64,000 bases of DNA from the NCBI RefSeq assembly GCF_000377565.1, contig NZ_KB898368.1:87402-151401 (forward strand), written 5' to 3'. The notes below the pieces were generated by a model. The model had not been told where the DNA came from. It did no database searches and saw only the letters and a program-made list of their open reading frames with translations. The stretch is from Rhizobium sp. 2MFCol3.1. Lineage in GTDB: Bacteria; Pseudomonadota; Alphaproteobacteria; Rhizobiales; Rhizobiaceae. Positions 19,630 to 28,485 of the stretch are shown piece by piece (the stretch's first letter is position 1; each line of letters starts with the position of its first letter). The translations under genes were made by a program, and so were the position numbers.

Positions 19630-20691
19630 TCAAGGCAACACAGGTGGCATTGCAACGCCCAGCCGCTCGACATGGCCGCGTAGCCCATCGATAATCCCAG
19701 GGAACAGGCGGACGCCATCGGCAAGCGCGCTGCGCTTGCGCGCCAGCCCGTTTTCACCGGGCAGGCGGACGCGTTCGACGCCGGGGCGTGGCAGATTGTC
19801 GTGACAGGCATCGACGAGCCATCCGGTCTGGCGCAGGAAGGCTTCGCGACCGCCGAATGCGGCCGGATCGAACACTTGCACCGTGACGGCAGCATTCGTC
19901 CCCTTCGGCGCATCGGCGCGACCATAGCCTGAAAGCGCCTGCGTGAAGGCTTCGACATGCAGCGCCATGCCGTATCCCTTCTGGCCGTGATCCAACCCGC
20001 CGGTCGGTAGCAGCGTCCCGCCGTTTTCGATGACCTTAGGGTCGCGGCTGGGGTTGCCGTCTGCGTCCATCAGCCATTCGTGTTCGTACTGACGGCCTTC
20101 GCGAATCAGGCGCTGCGCCATGTTGACCGTCGTGATCGAGGCGCTGATATCGATCAGGATCGGATCGCCCGATGTGGGGATGCCATGCGCCACAGGGTTT
20201 GGCGTATAGACGCCCTTGCGGCCGCCGAATGGGGCGACCTGTGCGCCGGAAGGGCTCGAGCTTGCGATGCTCACCATGTAGCCCCGGTCGGTTGCGATCG
20301 ACAGGTAGGCGGCGAGACAGCCGATATGGTGGCTGTTTGCAATGGTGATCGTCGCCGTGCCGTAGGTCTCGGCTCGGTCGCAGGCGAGCTTGACGGCCTC
20401 CGACGTCAGCCATGCGCCGGGCAGGCGATTTCCGGCCCAGGCGACCGCAGGTCCACGATCCGATATGACGTCGGGGCTGCCCGCGCGCGTCATCACGCCA
20501 TCGGCGATGCTCTGCAGATACCAGCCGGCGAGCGCAAGGCCATGGGTCGTATGCCCCATCAGATCCGCCTCGACCAGATAGCGGGCCACGGCATCGGCTT
20601 TGTCGTCCTGAAGGCCAGCGGCCGCGTACATGTCCTTGGCAAAGCTGCGCAGCGCGTCCGGCGCGTAGCGGATATCGTTGGTGTCGTTCAC
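19630..20691 (-). CDS. malate/L-lactate dehydrogenase family oxidoreductase (Ldh_2)
   Basis: 353 aa. It is an NAD(P)-dependent dehydrogenase of the Ldh_2 family, which also includes ureidoglycolate, 2,3-diketogulonate and sulfolactate dehydrogenases. Conserved parts are VEADLMGHTTHGL, ITIANSHHIGCLAAYLSIA and GGLDHGQKGYGMALHVEAFTQALSG. The GTG at 20691 is preferred because GGAGAGA lies about 5 bases upstream; an upstream ATG at 20781 would overlap the preceding gene. It is the last gene of a minus-strand catabolic operon, so it probably oxidises or reduces a 2-hydroxy acid of the pathway. Confidence 0.88.
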   Translation of the reverse strand: MNDTNDIRYAPDALRSFAKDMYAAAGLQDDKADAVARYLVEADLMGHTTHGLALAGWYLQSIADGVMTRAGSPDVISDRGPAVAWAGNRLPGAWLTSEAVKLACDRAETYGTATITIANSHHIGCLAAYLSIATDRGYMVSIASSSPSGAQVAPFGGRKGVYTPNPVAHGIPTSGDPILIDISASITTVNMAQRLIREGRQYEHEWLMDADGNPSRDPKVIENGGTLLPTGGLDHGQKGYGMALHVEAFTQALSGYGRADAPKGTNAAVTVQVFDPAAFGGREAFLRQTGWLVDACHDNLPRPGVERVRLPGENGLARKRSALADGVRLFPGIIDGLRGHVERLGVAMPPVLP

Positions 20692-20725
20692 CAGTCTCTC
20701 CGTCGTTGTTGAAGCTGCGATGTGC

Positions 20726-21691
20726 TCAGCGCGCGAGAAAGCGCGGCTCGAGCGTCTTTCCATCCAGCGCATCCAGAACATTTCTTGCCGCCATCACCGA
20801 GACCGCCCGCTTGGCATCAACAGTCACGCCCGCCACATGCGGCGAGACAAGCGTGTTGGGCAGCTTAAACAGCGGATTGTCGACGCCGGGCGGTTCCTGC
20901 TCAAAGCTATCGAGGCCAGCGCCGGCGAGATGGCCGTCCTGCAGCGCGCGGATAAGGGCTGCTTCATCGACGACTTCGCCGCGCGCCGTATTGATCAGCA
21001 GAGAACCGCGTTTCATCAACCCGATCCGGCGTGCATCGATCAGCTTGTTCGTCTCAGGCGTCAGCGGACAGTGCAGGCTGACGATATCCGACGAGGCAAG
21101 CAGCGTATCCAGATCGGTCTCGCGGCGGATACCCGAGACAAAGGCGCTTTCGGGCGTATGCGGATCGAAGGCGATAACCTCCATGCCGATGGCGCCGGCC
21201 ATTTTCGCGAGCGTCTGGCCGATAAAGCCGAAGCCGGTAATGCCGAGCGTCTGGCCGCGCAGCTCGCGGCCCTGGTACTGGTTCTTGTCCCAGATGCCGT
21301 CACGGATCAACGCGTCCTGTCGCGGCAGATCCTTTGCGAGCGTCATGATCATCGCGAGTGCGTGTTCGGCGACCGAGTGGCCGTTGCTGCCTGTTGTCAT
21401 CGATACCGGAATGCCGAGCTCGGTGGCGGCTGCGACGTCGATATCGTTGGTCCCGACGCCATGCTTGGCGATATGCTTGAGCCGCCCGCCGGCCTTCATT
21501 TCCTCAGGCCCCAGCTTGTCGGCGAGCAGGCGGATGATGACCGCATCCGGCCGGTGGGCCTTCATGATGTCGATCACGGCCTGTCTGTCGATATAGGGCT
21601 CGGTCGTCACGACCGTAGCGCCGGCTTCGACCAGCAAAGAAAATCCCTCCGGCGCCAACTGGCCGCCGAGAACGATAACCGTCTTGTCCAT
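20726..21691 (-). CDS. D-isomer-specific 2-hydroxyacid dehydrogenase (SerA-like)
   Basis: 321 aa, NAD-dependent. The Rossmann motif is LGITGFGFIGQTLAKMAG. The catalytic Arg is in NTARGEVVDEAAL, the Glu in the following SFEQEPP region, and the His in VSPHVAGVT, giving the R-E-H triad of the family. The family interconverts D-2-hydroxy acids and 2-oxo acids; phosphoglycerate dehydrogenase is the best-known member. There is no C-terminal ACT domain, so this is not a serine-feedback-regulated SerA. It lies between the pdxA-like and Ldh_2 genes in one operon. The ATG is preceded by GGGAGGAGATGAGCA, a good ribosome site. Confidence 0.9.
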   Translation of the reverse strand: MDKTVIVLGGQLAPEGFSLLVEAGATVVTTEPYIDRQAVIDIMKAHRPDAVIIRLLADKLGPEEMKAGGRLKHIAKHGVGTNDIDVAAATELGIPVSMTTGSNGHSVAEHALAMIMTLAKDLPRQDALIRDGIWDKNQYQGRELRGQTLGITGFGFIGQTLAKMAGAIGMEVIAFDPHTPESAFVSGIRRETDLDTLLASSDIVSLHCPLTPETNKLIDARRIGLMKRGSLLINTARGEVVDEAALIRALQDGHLAGAGLDSFEQEPPGVDNPLFKLPNTLVSPHVAGVTVDAKRAVSVMAARNVLDALDGKTLEPRFLAR

Positions 21692-21763
21692 TGCTCATCT
21701 CCTCCCGAGAGAATGGCAGGGCCCGGCGCGATGGCGCCAGAACGCTTGAAATCTCCGTTCGGA

Positions 21764-22753
21764 TCAGGCCGCCTGACGGCGCGGCGAGCGGGCCATCAGT
21801 CGGGCATAGGCGATGGCCGATAGCATGTTGACGTGATTGGCCTTGCCGGTGCCGGCGATGTCGAAGGCCGTGCCGTGATCCACCGAAACGCGGTCGATCG
21901 GCAGGCCGAGCGAGACGTTGACGGCCGTCTCGAACGCTACGAGCTTGATCGGGATATGCCCCTGGTCATGATACTGCGCGATCACCAGATCGAAGGCGCC
22001 GTTATAGGCGCGGGCGAAGACGGTGTCGGCCGAGATCGGCCCGACCACGTCGATACCCTTGGCCTGCGCCAGTTCGACGGCGGGCGCCAGGAATTCCGTG
22101 TCCTCTGTGCCGAACAGGCCGTTTTCACCGCAATGCGGGTTGAGACCGGCAACGGCAATGCGGGCCTTCTTGCCGAGCCGCAGGAAATGCTTGTGCCCGG
22201 CTTCGATGGTCGCCAGCACACGCTCTGTGCGCGCCCGCTCGATCGCGCCCTTCAGCGAGATGTGCGTGGAGACGTGAATGGTGTTGAGACGCTCGGAGGC
22301 GAGCAGCATGAACGAGCTCTTCGAGCCGGTCAGATGCGCCAGAAGCCCGGTATGGCCGTCGAAGTGATGGCCGGCGAGGTTCATTGCCTCCTTGTTGATC
22401 GGCGCGGTCACGATGACATCGGCCGCGCCGGACATCGCAAGCTCCACGGCACGGGTGATATAGCGAACCGAAGCGTCGCCGGCGACCGGGCTGACCTTGC
22501 CGATTTCCGGCAGGGCAGCGCCAAGGTCTACCTCGTCGACAGCGATCGTGCCTTCACCAGCGGAACCGGCGGGCGCGAAGTGCAGGCCCGTCTCGGCCGA
22601 GCGATTGGCGCGTTCAAGCGCTTCGGTGTTGCCGACGATGACGAAATCGCGGCGCTCGATCTCAGGCAACGTTGCCAGCGCCTTGACGATCACCTCGGGG
22701 CCGACACCAGCGGGGTCACCCAGCGTCACCGCGACTTTTGCATTTCTGTCCAT
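21764..22753 (-). CDS. pdxA: 4-hydroxythreonine-4-phosphate dehydrogenase family protein (PdxA/PdxA2)
   Basis: 329 aa. Classical PdxA oxidises 4-phosphohydroxy-L-threonine in vitamin B6 synthesis. PdxA2 paralogues oxidatively decarboxylate 4-phospho-D-threonate or 4-phospho-D-erythronate to DHAP. Visible motifs are TLGDPAGVGPEV at the N-terminus, GHHFDGHTGLLAHLTG (metal His), and HDQGHIPIKLVAFETAVNVSLGLP with a following DHGTAFDIAGTG. The context contains a DUF1537 acid-sugar kinase and catabolic dehydrogenases, which favours the PdxA2 role. Sequence alone does not separate the two. Its start is 31 bases beyond the stop of the iron alcohol dehydrogenase gene. Confidence 0.92.
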   Translation of the reverse strand: MDRNAKVAVTLGDPAGVGPEVIVKALATLPEIERRDFVIVGNTEALERANRSAETGLHFAPAGSAGEGTIAVDEVDLGAALPEIGKVSPVAGDASVRYITRAVELAMSGAADVIVTAPINKEAMNLAGHHFDGHTGLLAHLTGSKSSFMLLASERLNTIHVSTHISLKGAIERARTERVLATIEAGHKHFLRLGKKARIAVAGLNPHCGENGLFGTEDTEFLAPAVELAQAKGIDVVGPISADTVFARAYNGAFDLVIAQYHDQGHIPIKLVAFETAVNVSLGLPIDRVSVDHGTAFDIAGTGKANHVNMLSAIAYARLMARSPRRQAA

Positions 22754-22783
22754 CAGTCACATTCCTTATTGGATCAAACGCAC

Positions 22784-23917
22784 CTAGTAGGCGGCTTCGT
22801 ATATCGAACGTATGTCGGCGCGCGCGAGATCGCGCGGGTTGTTGTCGAGGAGACGGCGAATGGCGAAGGCGTCGTCCGCCATGGCGTCGAGATCGCTATC
22901 CGGTACACCAAGCGCAGAAAGCTTCATCTCGATGCCGAGATCGGCGCAGAAGCTATAGGCGGCGTCGAAGACCGACTGTACGTCGTCCGATGTCTTGCGG
23001 CCAAGCGCGTCCATCACCGCGCGTGTCTTCTCGGGAACCGATGGCGTGTTGAAGGCCAGCACGTGCGGGAAGATCAGCGCGTTCGCGGCACCATGGGCGA
23101 TATGCCAGCGCGTGCCGAGCGGATAGGCCAGCGCATGGCCACCAGCCGTGTTGACCGGCCCGAGACAGAAGCCGCCGTAAAGCGAGGCGAGCGCGAGCCC
23201 GGCGCGGGCTTCCGCGTCGGCGCCATCCTTGACGGCGCGGGCGAGATATTTGCCGACCAGCCGCGTTCCCTCTATCGCGTAGAGGTCGATCATCGGATGC
23301 GCCTTGCGGTTGGTGAAGGCCTCGACGCAATGCGCCATGGCATCGACGCCGGTGGCCGCGGTCGTACGGGCCGGAACGGTAAAGGTCAGCGCCGGATCGA
23401 TGACGGCGATGTCGGCCAGCATGTGAATGCTTTCGACGGCGAGCTTGGCCATCGTATCCGGATCGGTGACCAGCGCGCGAATGCCCGCCTCGCTCCCGGT
23501 TCCAGCCGTGGTCGGCACTTGCGCCAGCGCGACGCGGCGGGGTCCGTGAACCTTGTTCGGACCGACGACTTCGCGCAGCGTCTGCGATGAGCCGGCGAGC
23601 ACGGCTGCCAGCTTTGCAAGATCCATGGCGCTGCCGCCGCCGAAGCCGACGACCAGCTGCGCATCCGCCGCATTGGCGGCAGCAAGCACCTTGTCGAGAT
23701 TGGCGGTATCGGGCTCCGGCGTCACATCGGCGAAGACCGTGATTTCACCCTTGAGGCCGAGCGTGTCGACACGCGTGGCATTGAATGCGTCGGAAATGAC
23801 CAGGATACGGGCATAGCCCTTGTCGCTCGCCCATTTCCCCAGGCGCTCCGCCGTCCCGACGCCGAACTCGATGATTTCGGGTCTGATGATTGTGATAGGC
23901 GAATCCAAGCTGACCAC
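22784..23917 (-). CDS. iron-containing alcohol dehydrogenase
   Basis: 377 aa, group III metal-dependent alcohol dehydrogenase (maleylacetate reductase, lactaldehyde reductase and relatives). Nucleotide binding is shown by VVGFGGGSAMDLAKLAA and PTTAGTGSE. The metal ligands are in the DAMAHCVEAFTNRKAHPMIDLYA region and the WHIAHGAANALIFPHVL histidines. The GTG at 23917 has GGGGGAGGAG 7 bases upstream, so longer readings from 24004 are unlikely. It begins the second half of the minus-strand cluster, after a 347-base spacer, and probably has its own promoter. The substrate is unknown. Confidence 0.9.
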   Translation of the reverse strand: MVSLDSPITIIRPEIIEFGVGTAERLGKWASDKGYARILVISDAFNATRVDTLGLKGEITVFADVTPEPDTANLDKVLAAANAADAQLVVGFGGGSAMDLAKLAAVLAGSSQTLREVVGPNKVHGPRRVALAQVPTTAGTGSEAGIRALVTDPDTMAKLAVESIHMLADIAVIDPALTFTVPARTTAATGVDAMAHCVEAFTNRKAHPMIDLYAIEGTRLVGKYLARAVKDGADAEARAGLALASLYGGFCLGPVNTAGGHALAYPLGTRWHIAHGAANALIFPHVLAFNTPSVPEKTRAVMDALGRKTSDDVQSVFDAAYSFCADLGIEMKLSALGVPDSDLDAMADDAFAIRRLLDNNPRDLARADIRSIYEAAY

Positions 23918-24264
23918 CGGATTACTCCTCCCCCTGCGGTATCGCGGCATCTTTCGGTGCCGCCAAGATGTAAATTTGTTATACCAGCTACGTCGCCTTG
24001 GCAAGCTTGGACATTAAGTTTGGCTGGAAAAATGCAATATGCTGCGGAAAATCGGCCATTACACCGGCTCCTATGACGATTTATCTAATTGATATTACAT
24101 ATTTAACTTGCAAACGGTGAATTGTGTCGCCTGCGGACGCGCCTCAAGCGACGCGCTCTAGCATGAGCAACGAATTTGTAAATTCAAAGCAACAAACTAC
24201 CAGGTCGGCGCGCCAAACGAATCCGTTGGCACGCCGAGTTGACAAGCGAAACGCAATTCCGGCG
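23918..24264. promoter_or_regulatory. internal spacer of the catabolic cluster with likely promoter
   Basis: A 347-base, AT-richer gap between the sialidase-like gene and the dehydrogenase gene. No gene was recognised. TTGTTATACCA (23976-23986) lies 59 bases before the dehydrogenase start and resembles half of a GntR/FadR-type operator. ACATATTTA near 24096 also occurs near 26570 before the transporter operon. Both could be sites for the FadR-type regulator encoded at 33466, but this is inference. Confidence 0.35.
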
Positions 24265-25449
24265 TCAGCCGAGCGCATCCTGTGATAGCCGCACATATTT
24301 GATTGCGCGTCGATAGTAGGTGTAGGCGATATGCACCGTGCCGTCGGCCCCTTGGGTGATCGACGGGTAGGAGAATTCCCGGTTAACGGCGTCTTTCGAG
24401 TTGTTGCTCAGGCAGTAGCCATCGCCGGTATCGAGGTCGATCCGGCGCGGAAAGCTGCGGCCGCCATCCGTCGAAAAGGCGAGGCTGAGCGGCGCGCGCG
24501 GCACGCCCCAGATCGCCTTGCGCCTCTGGCTCGGCTCACTGGTGACGGGGGCGGGCGCCTCGTCCCCCTCGATTTCGTCGTAGAGCGACAGGCGCCGGGC
24601 GTTAGACATCGAGGCGTTACAGTGGTTGTAAACCATTGCTACCGAACCGCTTTCCAGCTTCACCGCCTGAATGGACGAGTTGTTGTTCGGTAGGTCGATC
24701 GGCTCCGGTGCGCTCCAGCTCTCGCCGTCGCTCGAGCGGCTGGACAGTACGGATTCGGCGAAACGGTTGCGATAGAAGGCGACGAATTCACCGTCTGGCA
24801 GGGGCGCGATGTTCATATGCACCGCGCCGATGCTGTCGGGCACCTCCGCCATCGCCCAGCTCTTTCCGATGTCGCGCGAGATCAGTACGCCCGCGGTATC
24901 GGCGTCACCGGTCCAGCGTTCACCCGGCAGTCCGATGCAGCGAAAAACCGGCAGCAGCCAGGTGCCCGCGTCATTCACGACGATCGGTTGGCGCACGAAA
25001 GTGCCGGGAATATCGCACAGTACGCGGACCTCGCCAAAGGTGCGGCCGCCATCCGTGGAGATCCGACATTTGACAACCGAGCCATCCTGGTTGCCGGATG
25101 TCTGCGACGTGTAAAGCAGCCAGACATCTCCGCCAGGCGCGTTGAAAATCAACGGGTTCTGCTCGGATTTCGCCGGGTCATCCGACATTTTTTCCGGCTG
25201 CGACCATTGCGTTGCGCCGGGCGCCAGGCGCGACATGTAAACCGAGATGTCGCCCATGCCCTCCATCGTGCCGCCGAACCAGACGCAGGTCAGCGTGCCA
25301 TCCGGCAAGAAGGCCAGGTTGGCGGCGTGGTTCTGGATGCAGGGGGAGGGGAGATAGGCGTCGAAACGCCCGCTCTCGCTGGGATTGGCGATGATTTTGC
25401 CGGTCATAAGAGCCGGAACGGCGTCCGGTTGTAAACCCGTGAAGGCCAT
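24265..25449 (-). CDS. sialidase-like BNR-repeat protein
   Basis: 394 aa, six-bladed beta-propeller of the sialidase/neuraminidase superfamily. Asp-box-like repeats are visible: STDGGRTFGEV, SRDIGKSWAMA, SSDGESWSAPE and STDGGRSFPRR. No signal peptide or membrane segment is present, so the protein should be cytoplasmic, unlike secreted sialidases. Conserved arginines occur at FVRQPIV and FYRNRFAE. The gene lies 12 bases downstream of a DapA-family gene in one operon. Members of this branch (BNR_2) in catabolic operons are poorly characterised and need not act on sialic acid; a hydrolase or lyase role on an acidic sugar derivative is possible. Confidence 0.82.
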   Translation of the reverse strand: MAFTGLQPDAVPALMTGKIIANPSESGRFDAYLPSPCIQNHAANLAFLPDGTLTCVWFGGTMEGMGDISVYMSRLAPGATQWSQPEKMSDDPAKSEQNPLIFNAPGGDVWLLYTSQTSGNQDGSVVKCRISTDGGRTFGEVRVLCDIPGTFVRQPIVVNDAGTWLLPVFRCIGLPGERWTGDADTAGVLISRDIGKSWAMAEVPDSIGAVHMNIAPLPDGEFVAFYRNRFAESVLSSRSSDGESWSAPEPIDLPNNNSSIQAVKLESGSVAMVYNHCNASMSNARRLSLYDEIEGDEAPAPVTSEPSQRRKAIWGVPRAPLSLAFSTDGGRSFPRRIDLDTGDGYCLSNNSKDAVNREFSYPSITQGADGTVHIAYTYYRRAIKYVRLSQDALG

Positions 25450-25461
25450 GGTCGTCCTCCT

Positions 25462-26367
25462 TTAGGGCAGTGTCTTGTAGGCTTCGGCAAGCGATGCGTA
25501 ATCGGCGTCGCTGATCGGCATCAGCGGGGCGCGCGTGCGCTTCCAGGCCGGATTGCCGGTCTTCAGGCCTACCATCGCCTTGATCGTCGGGATCTGCACA
25601 TAAGAGTTGGAAAGCGTGCGGTAAGCGTTGATGCGCGCCTGCGCGGTCTCGACCGCCTCAGCGCCGCTTTCGTCGTGCACCTTGTCATAGACGGTGCGCA
25701 GCGAATCCGCGACTAGGTTGGACGTGGCGGTGATGCAGCCGGCGCCGCCGGCCTTCAGCAGCGGCAGCAGCAGCGGATCGGCACCGGCGAGAACCGAGAA
25801 GCCCGGGTAGGCGGCGATGATTGCCTGCATGTTGTTGAAATCGCCTGCTGATTCCTTGATTCCGACGACCGTGTCGGGGAAGGCTTCGATCAGCCGGCCA
25901 ATCAGCGGAACCGACAGCGGCACGCCGGAAACCTGTGGAATGTGATAGAGGATGACCTGCAGCTTGCTGTCGGCGATCGTCTCCAGGATCTGCGAATAGA
26001 CGGTAAACAGGCCGTCGTCGGAAACGCCCTTGTAATAGAAGGGTGGCAGCATCACCACCTTGGTGACGCCCAGCGACAGGGCATGCTTGGTGAGGTCGAC
26101 CGTTTCCTGGATGGCGACGACGCCGGTGCCCGGCAGCAGTTTGTCGGCAGGAATGCCGGCCTTCAGCGCCGCCTCGAGGATCGCCTTGCGCTCGCTTGAC
26201 GAAAACGAGTTTGCCTCGCCCGTTGTGCCGAGCAGAGCCACGCCGTGGCATCCCTCTGACAGCAGGCGCTGGCAATGTTCGGTGAAGAGGCCGAGATCCG
26301 GACTTCCATCGGCATTGAGTGGGGTTGCGGCGGCGCTATAGACACCGGTGATCTTGTGCTTGTTCAT
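25462..26367 (-). CDS. dihydrodipicolinate synthase family protein (DapA/NanA/KDG-type lyase)
   Basis: 301 aa Schiff-base TIM barrel. The carboxylate-binding motif is GTTGE (residues 47-51), the conserved Tyr is Y141 in LYHIPQ, and the Schiff-base lysine is K171 in GIKES. The family contains N-acetylneuraminate lyase, 2-keto-3-deoxy-acid aldolases and dihydrodipicolinate synthase; one pyruvate unit is formed or used. The start at 26367 has GAGGAGGAC 3-6 bases upstream, so the longer reading from 26457 is rejected. As first gene of the minus-strand catabolic operon it is more likely a catabolic lyase than lysine-biosynthetic DapA. Confidence 0.9.
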   Translation of the reverse strand: MNKHKITGVYSAAATPLNADGSPDLGLFTEHCQRLLSEGCHGVALLGTTGEANSFSSSERKAILEAALKAGIPADKLLPGTGVVAIQETVDLTKHALSLGVTKVVMLPPFYYKGVSDDGLFTVYSQILETIADSKLQVILYHIPQVSGVPLSVPLIGRLIEAFPDTVVGIKESAGDFNNMQAIIAAYPGFSVLAGADPLLLPLLKAGGAGCITATSNLVADSLRTVYDKVHDESGAEAVETAQARINAYRTLSNSYVQIPTIKAMVGLKTGNPAWKRTRAPLMPISDADYASLAEAYKTLP

Positions 26368-26671
26368 GTCGTCCTCCTCGGATGAACGCCGCATATGGCG
26401 GCAAAAGGCGGGAAACCCGGCCTGCAAGATGCGGTTTTCTTCATCTTCGTCTGGCATGTTGTCAATATGACAATAAGCATTTCAATCGATCGTATTTTTC
26501 AAGCCATTGAAATCATGTAGGAAAATTTTTGTCGATTTTGTCGAAGTGTGGATGAATTAATTTTTGTTGACATATTTACATTATCGAGCGAGTGTCTGCG
26601 CCATGTCATGACGCACTTTCGGGATGGAGCGAAAGAGTCAAGCGTCATCGGTTTTGTCATGGGAGGATGGA
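26368..26671. promoter_or_regulatory. divergent control region of the acid-sugar cluster
   Basis: A 304-base AT-rich region between the DapA-family gene (minus) and the binding-protein gene (plus). It holds the dyad at 26459-26473, a tandem TTTGTCGA/TTTTGTCGA motif near 26528-26543, and a consensus -35-like TTGACA at 26567-26572 without an obvious -10. It should contain the promoters of both halves of the cluster. Confidence 0.55.
26459..26473. promoter_or_regulatory. candidate FadR-type operator dyad
   Basis: TTGTCAATATGACAA has perfect six-base arms (TTGTCA/TGACAA) around three bases. It fits the TNGTN-type symmetry of FadR/GntR operators and lies 92 bases before the DapA-family start. A likely binding site of the cluster regulator encoded at 33466; this is inference. 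Confidence 0.45.
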
Positions 26672-28327
26672 ATGACTGATCGGACTAAAGAAAATAGAGA
26701 CCAGCAGCAGGGGCAGGGAATGTCGCGCCGCGAGGCGCTGAAGCTCGGCCTCGCCGCAGGCGTTGGCCTGACGGTTTTCGGCCTCAATGCCAAGATCGTG
26801 CTCGCCGATGACGGCCAGGTGCTGAAGGTCGCCAATCCGGCGTTCAACCAGGATTGGTCGCCGCTGCGCGGCGGTGGCGTTCCGTTCCGCTGGAACTCGA
26901 TCTGGTGGGCCTCGCCGATGTATTTCGACAGCGAAGGCAAGATCAAGCCTTACGTCTTCACCAGCTGGGAATCGCCGGATAACAAGGTCTGGACCTTCAA
27001 AATCGACCCGAAGGCAACCTTCTCCGACGGCAGCAAGATCACCTCGGCCGACGTCAAGGGCTCCTGGGAAGTCGCTTCCATGCCTAACACCAAGAGCCAG
27101 CGTGCCGACCAGGTGCTGAGCAAGGTTCAGGGCTACAAGGAAATCGGCGCCGGTTCCGGCAACGAGCTGACGGGCGTCGCGACACCTGACGAAGGCACCG
27201 TCGTCGTCACGCTGACGGAAGCCGATCCGATCTTCTTTATGCGCCTTGCCAACCACATCGCGCCGATCACCAAGGCCGCGCAGTCTCGTGGCAGCGATGG
27301 CGAGGAAGTGGCGGACTGGTACAAGCCAGACAGCAGCGCCGTCTATTCCGGCCCGTTCAAGCTCACCAGCATCGATATCGACGCCGGCAAGCTGGTATTC
27401 GAGCCGAACGAGAACTTCTTCGGCCCGAAGCCGAAGCTGGCGCGCATCGAAATCACCTCGATCGAAGACAACGTCACCGCGACGTCTCTCATCAAGTCCG
27501 GCGAGTTCAATGCCCATACCGAGCTCGTCACCTCGACGATCATCCAGGATCTCGGCCCCGAATTCTCCGCCGGTCCGCTGATCCCGACCAGCCAACACTT
27601 CTGGTTCAACGTCACCCGCGCACCGATGGACGATCCGAAGGTTCGCCAGGCGCTGATCATGGCGATCGATCGCGACGGTCTCTTCAAGGCCTCCTATCCC
27701 GATGGTCCGCACAAGAAGGCCGATCAGATCCTGAATTCGGTTCCCGGCGCCGACAATTCCGGCTTCGAGCCCTTCCCCTATGATCCGGCAGCCGCCAAGA
27801 AGCTGCTTGCCGAATCCAGCTATGGTGGACCTGAACGCCTGCCGAAGATCCTCTTCGTCGGCATCTCCGCCCCGGCCATCCAGGCAGCGGCGCAGTACAT
27901 TGCCGAGCAGTGGCGTCAGAACCTCGGCATCACCGCCGTCGACATGAAGCCGCAGCAGGACTCCTATGCCGGTCCGGACCAGAACGCGGTGCAGATCTTC
28001 CGCGACGACGTCGGCACTCGTGTTCCTGACGCCGTCTCCTATCTCGCCGGCTGCATCGCCTCGACCTCGTCCAACGCCCAGAACAAGCTCGGCGGTTACA
28101 AGAACGACAAGGTCGATGCCGCACTCGCTGAGGCCGCGACCAAGGCGGCCGACGATCCAGATCGCGTCAAGCTCGCCCAGGATGCCCAGAAGGCATTCCG
28201 CGAGGATTGGGCCTTCATTCCGTGGTACTCTCAGGCGATGTCGCGCTGGGCCACCAAGGAGGTCAAGGGCATGGAGAAGAACCTCGACTGGCAGGTCGTG
28301 GCGCCCTGGGACATTTCGATCGGCTGA
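26672..28327 (+). CDS. ABC transporter substrate-binding protein, SBP_bac_5 (peptide/Opp) family
   Basis: 551 aa. The N-terminus carries a Tat signal with SRREALKLGLAAGVGLTVFG near residues 17-36, so the protein is probably exported folded. Class C binding-protein features follow: WTFKIDPKATFSDGSKITSADVKGSWE, then YSGPFKLTSIDIDAGKLVFEPNENF. The family binds oligopeptides but also opines, nickel and oligosaccharides. The start at 26672 has GGGAGG 5-6 bases upstream; the leftmost ATG at 26624 is less likely. It heads the plus-strand operon and its gene is followed by a stable hairpin. Confidence 0.93.
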   Translation: MTDRTKENRDQQQGQGMSRREALKLGLAAGVGLTVFGLNAKIVLADDGQVLKVANPAFNQDWSPLRGGGVPFRWNSIWWASPMYFDSEGKIKPYVFTSWESPDNKVWTFKIDPKATFSDGSKITSADVKGSWEVASMPNTKSQRADQVLSKVQGYKEIGAGSGNELTGVATPDEGTVVVTLTEADPIFFMRLANHIAPITKAAQSRGSDGEEVADWYKPDSSAVYSGPFKLTSIDIDAGKLVFEPNENFFGPKPKLARIEITSIEDNVTATSLIKSGEFNAHTELVTSTIIQDLGPEFSAGPLIPTSQHFWFNVTRAPMDDPKVRQALIMAIDRDGLFKASYPDGPHKKADQILNSVPGADNSGFEPFPYDPAAAKKLLAESSYGGPERLPKILFVGISAPAIQAAAQYIAEQWRQNLGITAVDMKPQQDSYAGPDQNAVQIFRDDVGTRVPDAVSYLAGCIASTSSNAQNKLGGYKNDKVDAALAEAATKAADDPDRVKLAQDAQKAFREDWAFIPWYSQAMSRWATKEVKGMEKNLDWQVVAPWDISIG

Positions 28328-28390
28328 GCCGGTTAGAAGCCTACGAACAGATAGCCCGTCCGCAATCGGATTTTGGGCAACTTAGCAACC

Positions 28391-28416
28391 GCGCGAAGAC
28401 CGCAAGGCCTTCGCGC
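28391..28416 (+). other. intergenic hairpin after the binding-protein gene
   Basis: GCGCGAAG (28391-28398) pairs with CTTCGCGC (28409-28416). The inner CC/GG pairs close a GCAA tetraloop, with one A-C mismatch in the stem. There is no T-run, so it may be an RNA-stabilising or partly terminating structure that keeps binding-protein mRNA above permease mRNA. Confidence 0.55.
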
Positions 28417-28485
28417 AAGTTTCAAGAAGACATCGCATGTCCGCGCGAGCGCGGAAACGTGTCTACCAACCGGTGGGAGGTGACC

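Noticed and set aside
21833..23590. A 585-codon open frame on the plus strand
   Set aside because: It is antisense to the pdxA-like and iron alcohol dehydrogenase genes and shows no domain.
24265..26367. Idea of a complete sialic acid degradation operon (sialidase plus NanA-like lyase)
   Set aside because: nanE, nanK and a sialic acid transporter are not recognisable, and both proteins belong to broad superfamilies; the DUF1537/PdxA context points to other acid sugars.
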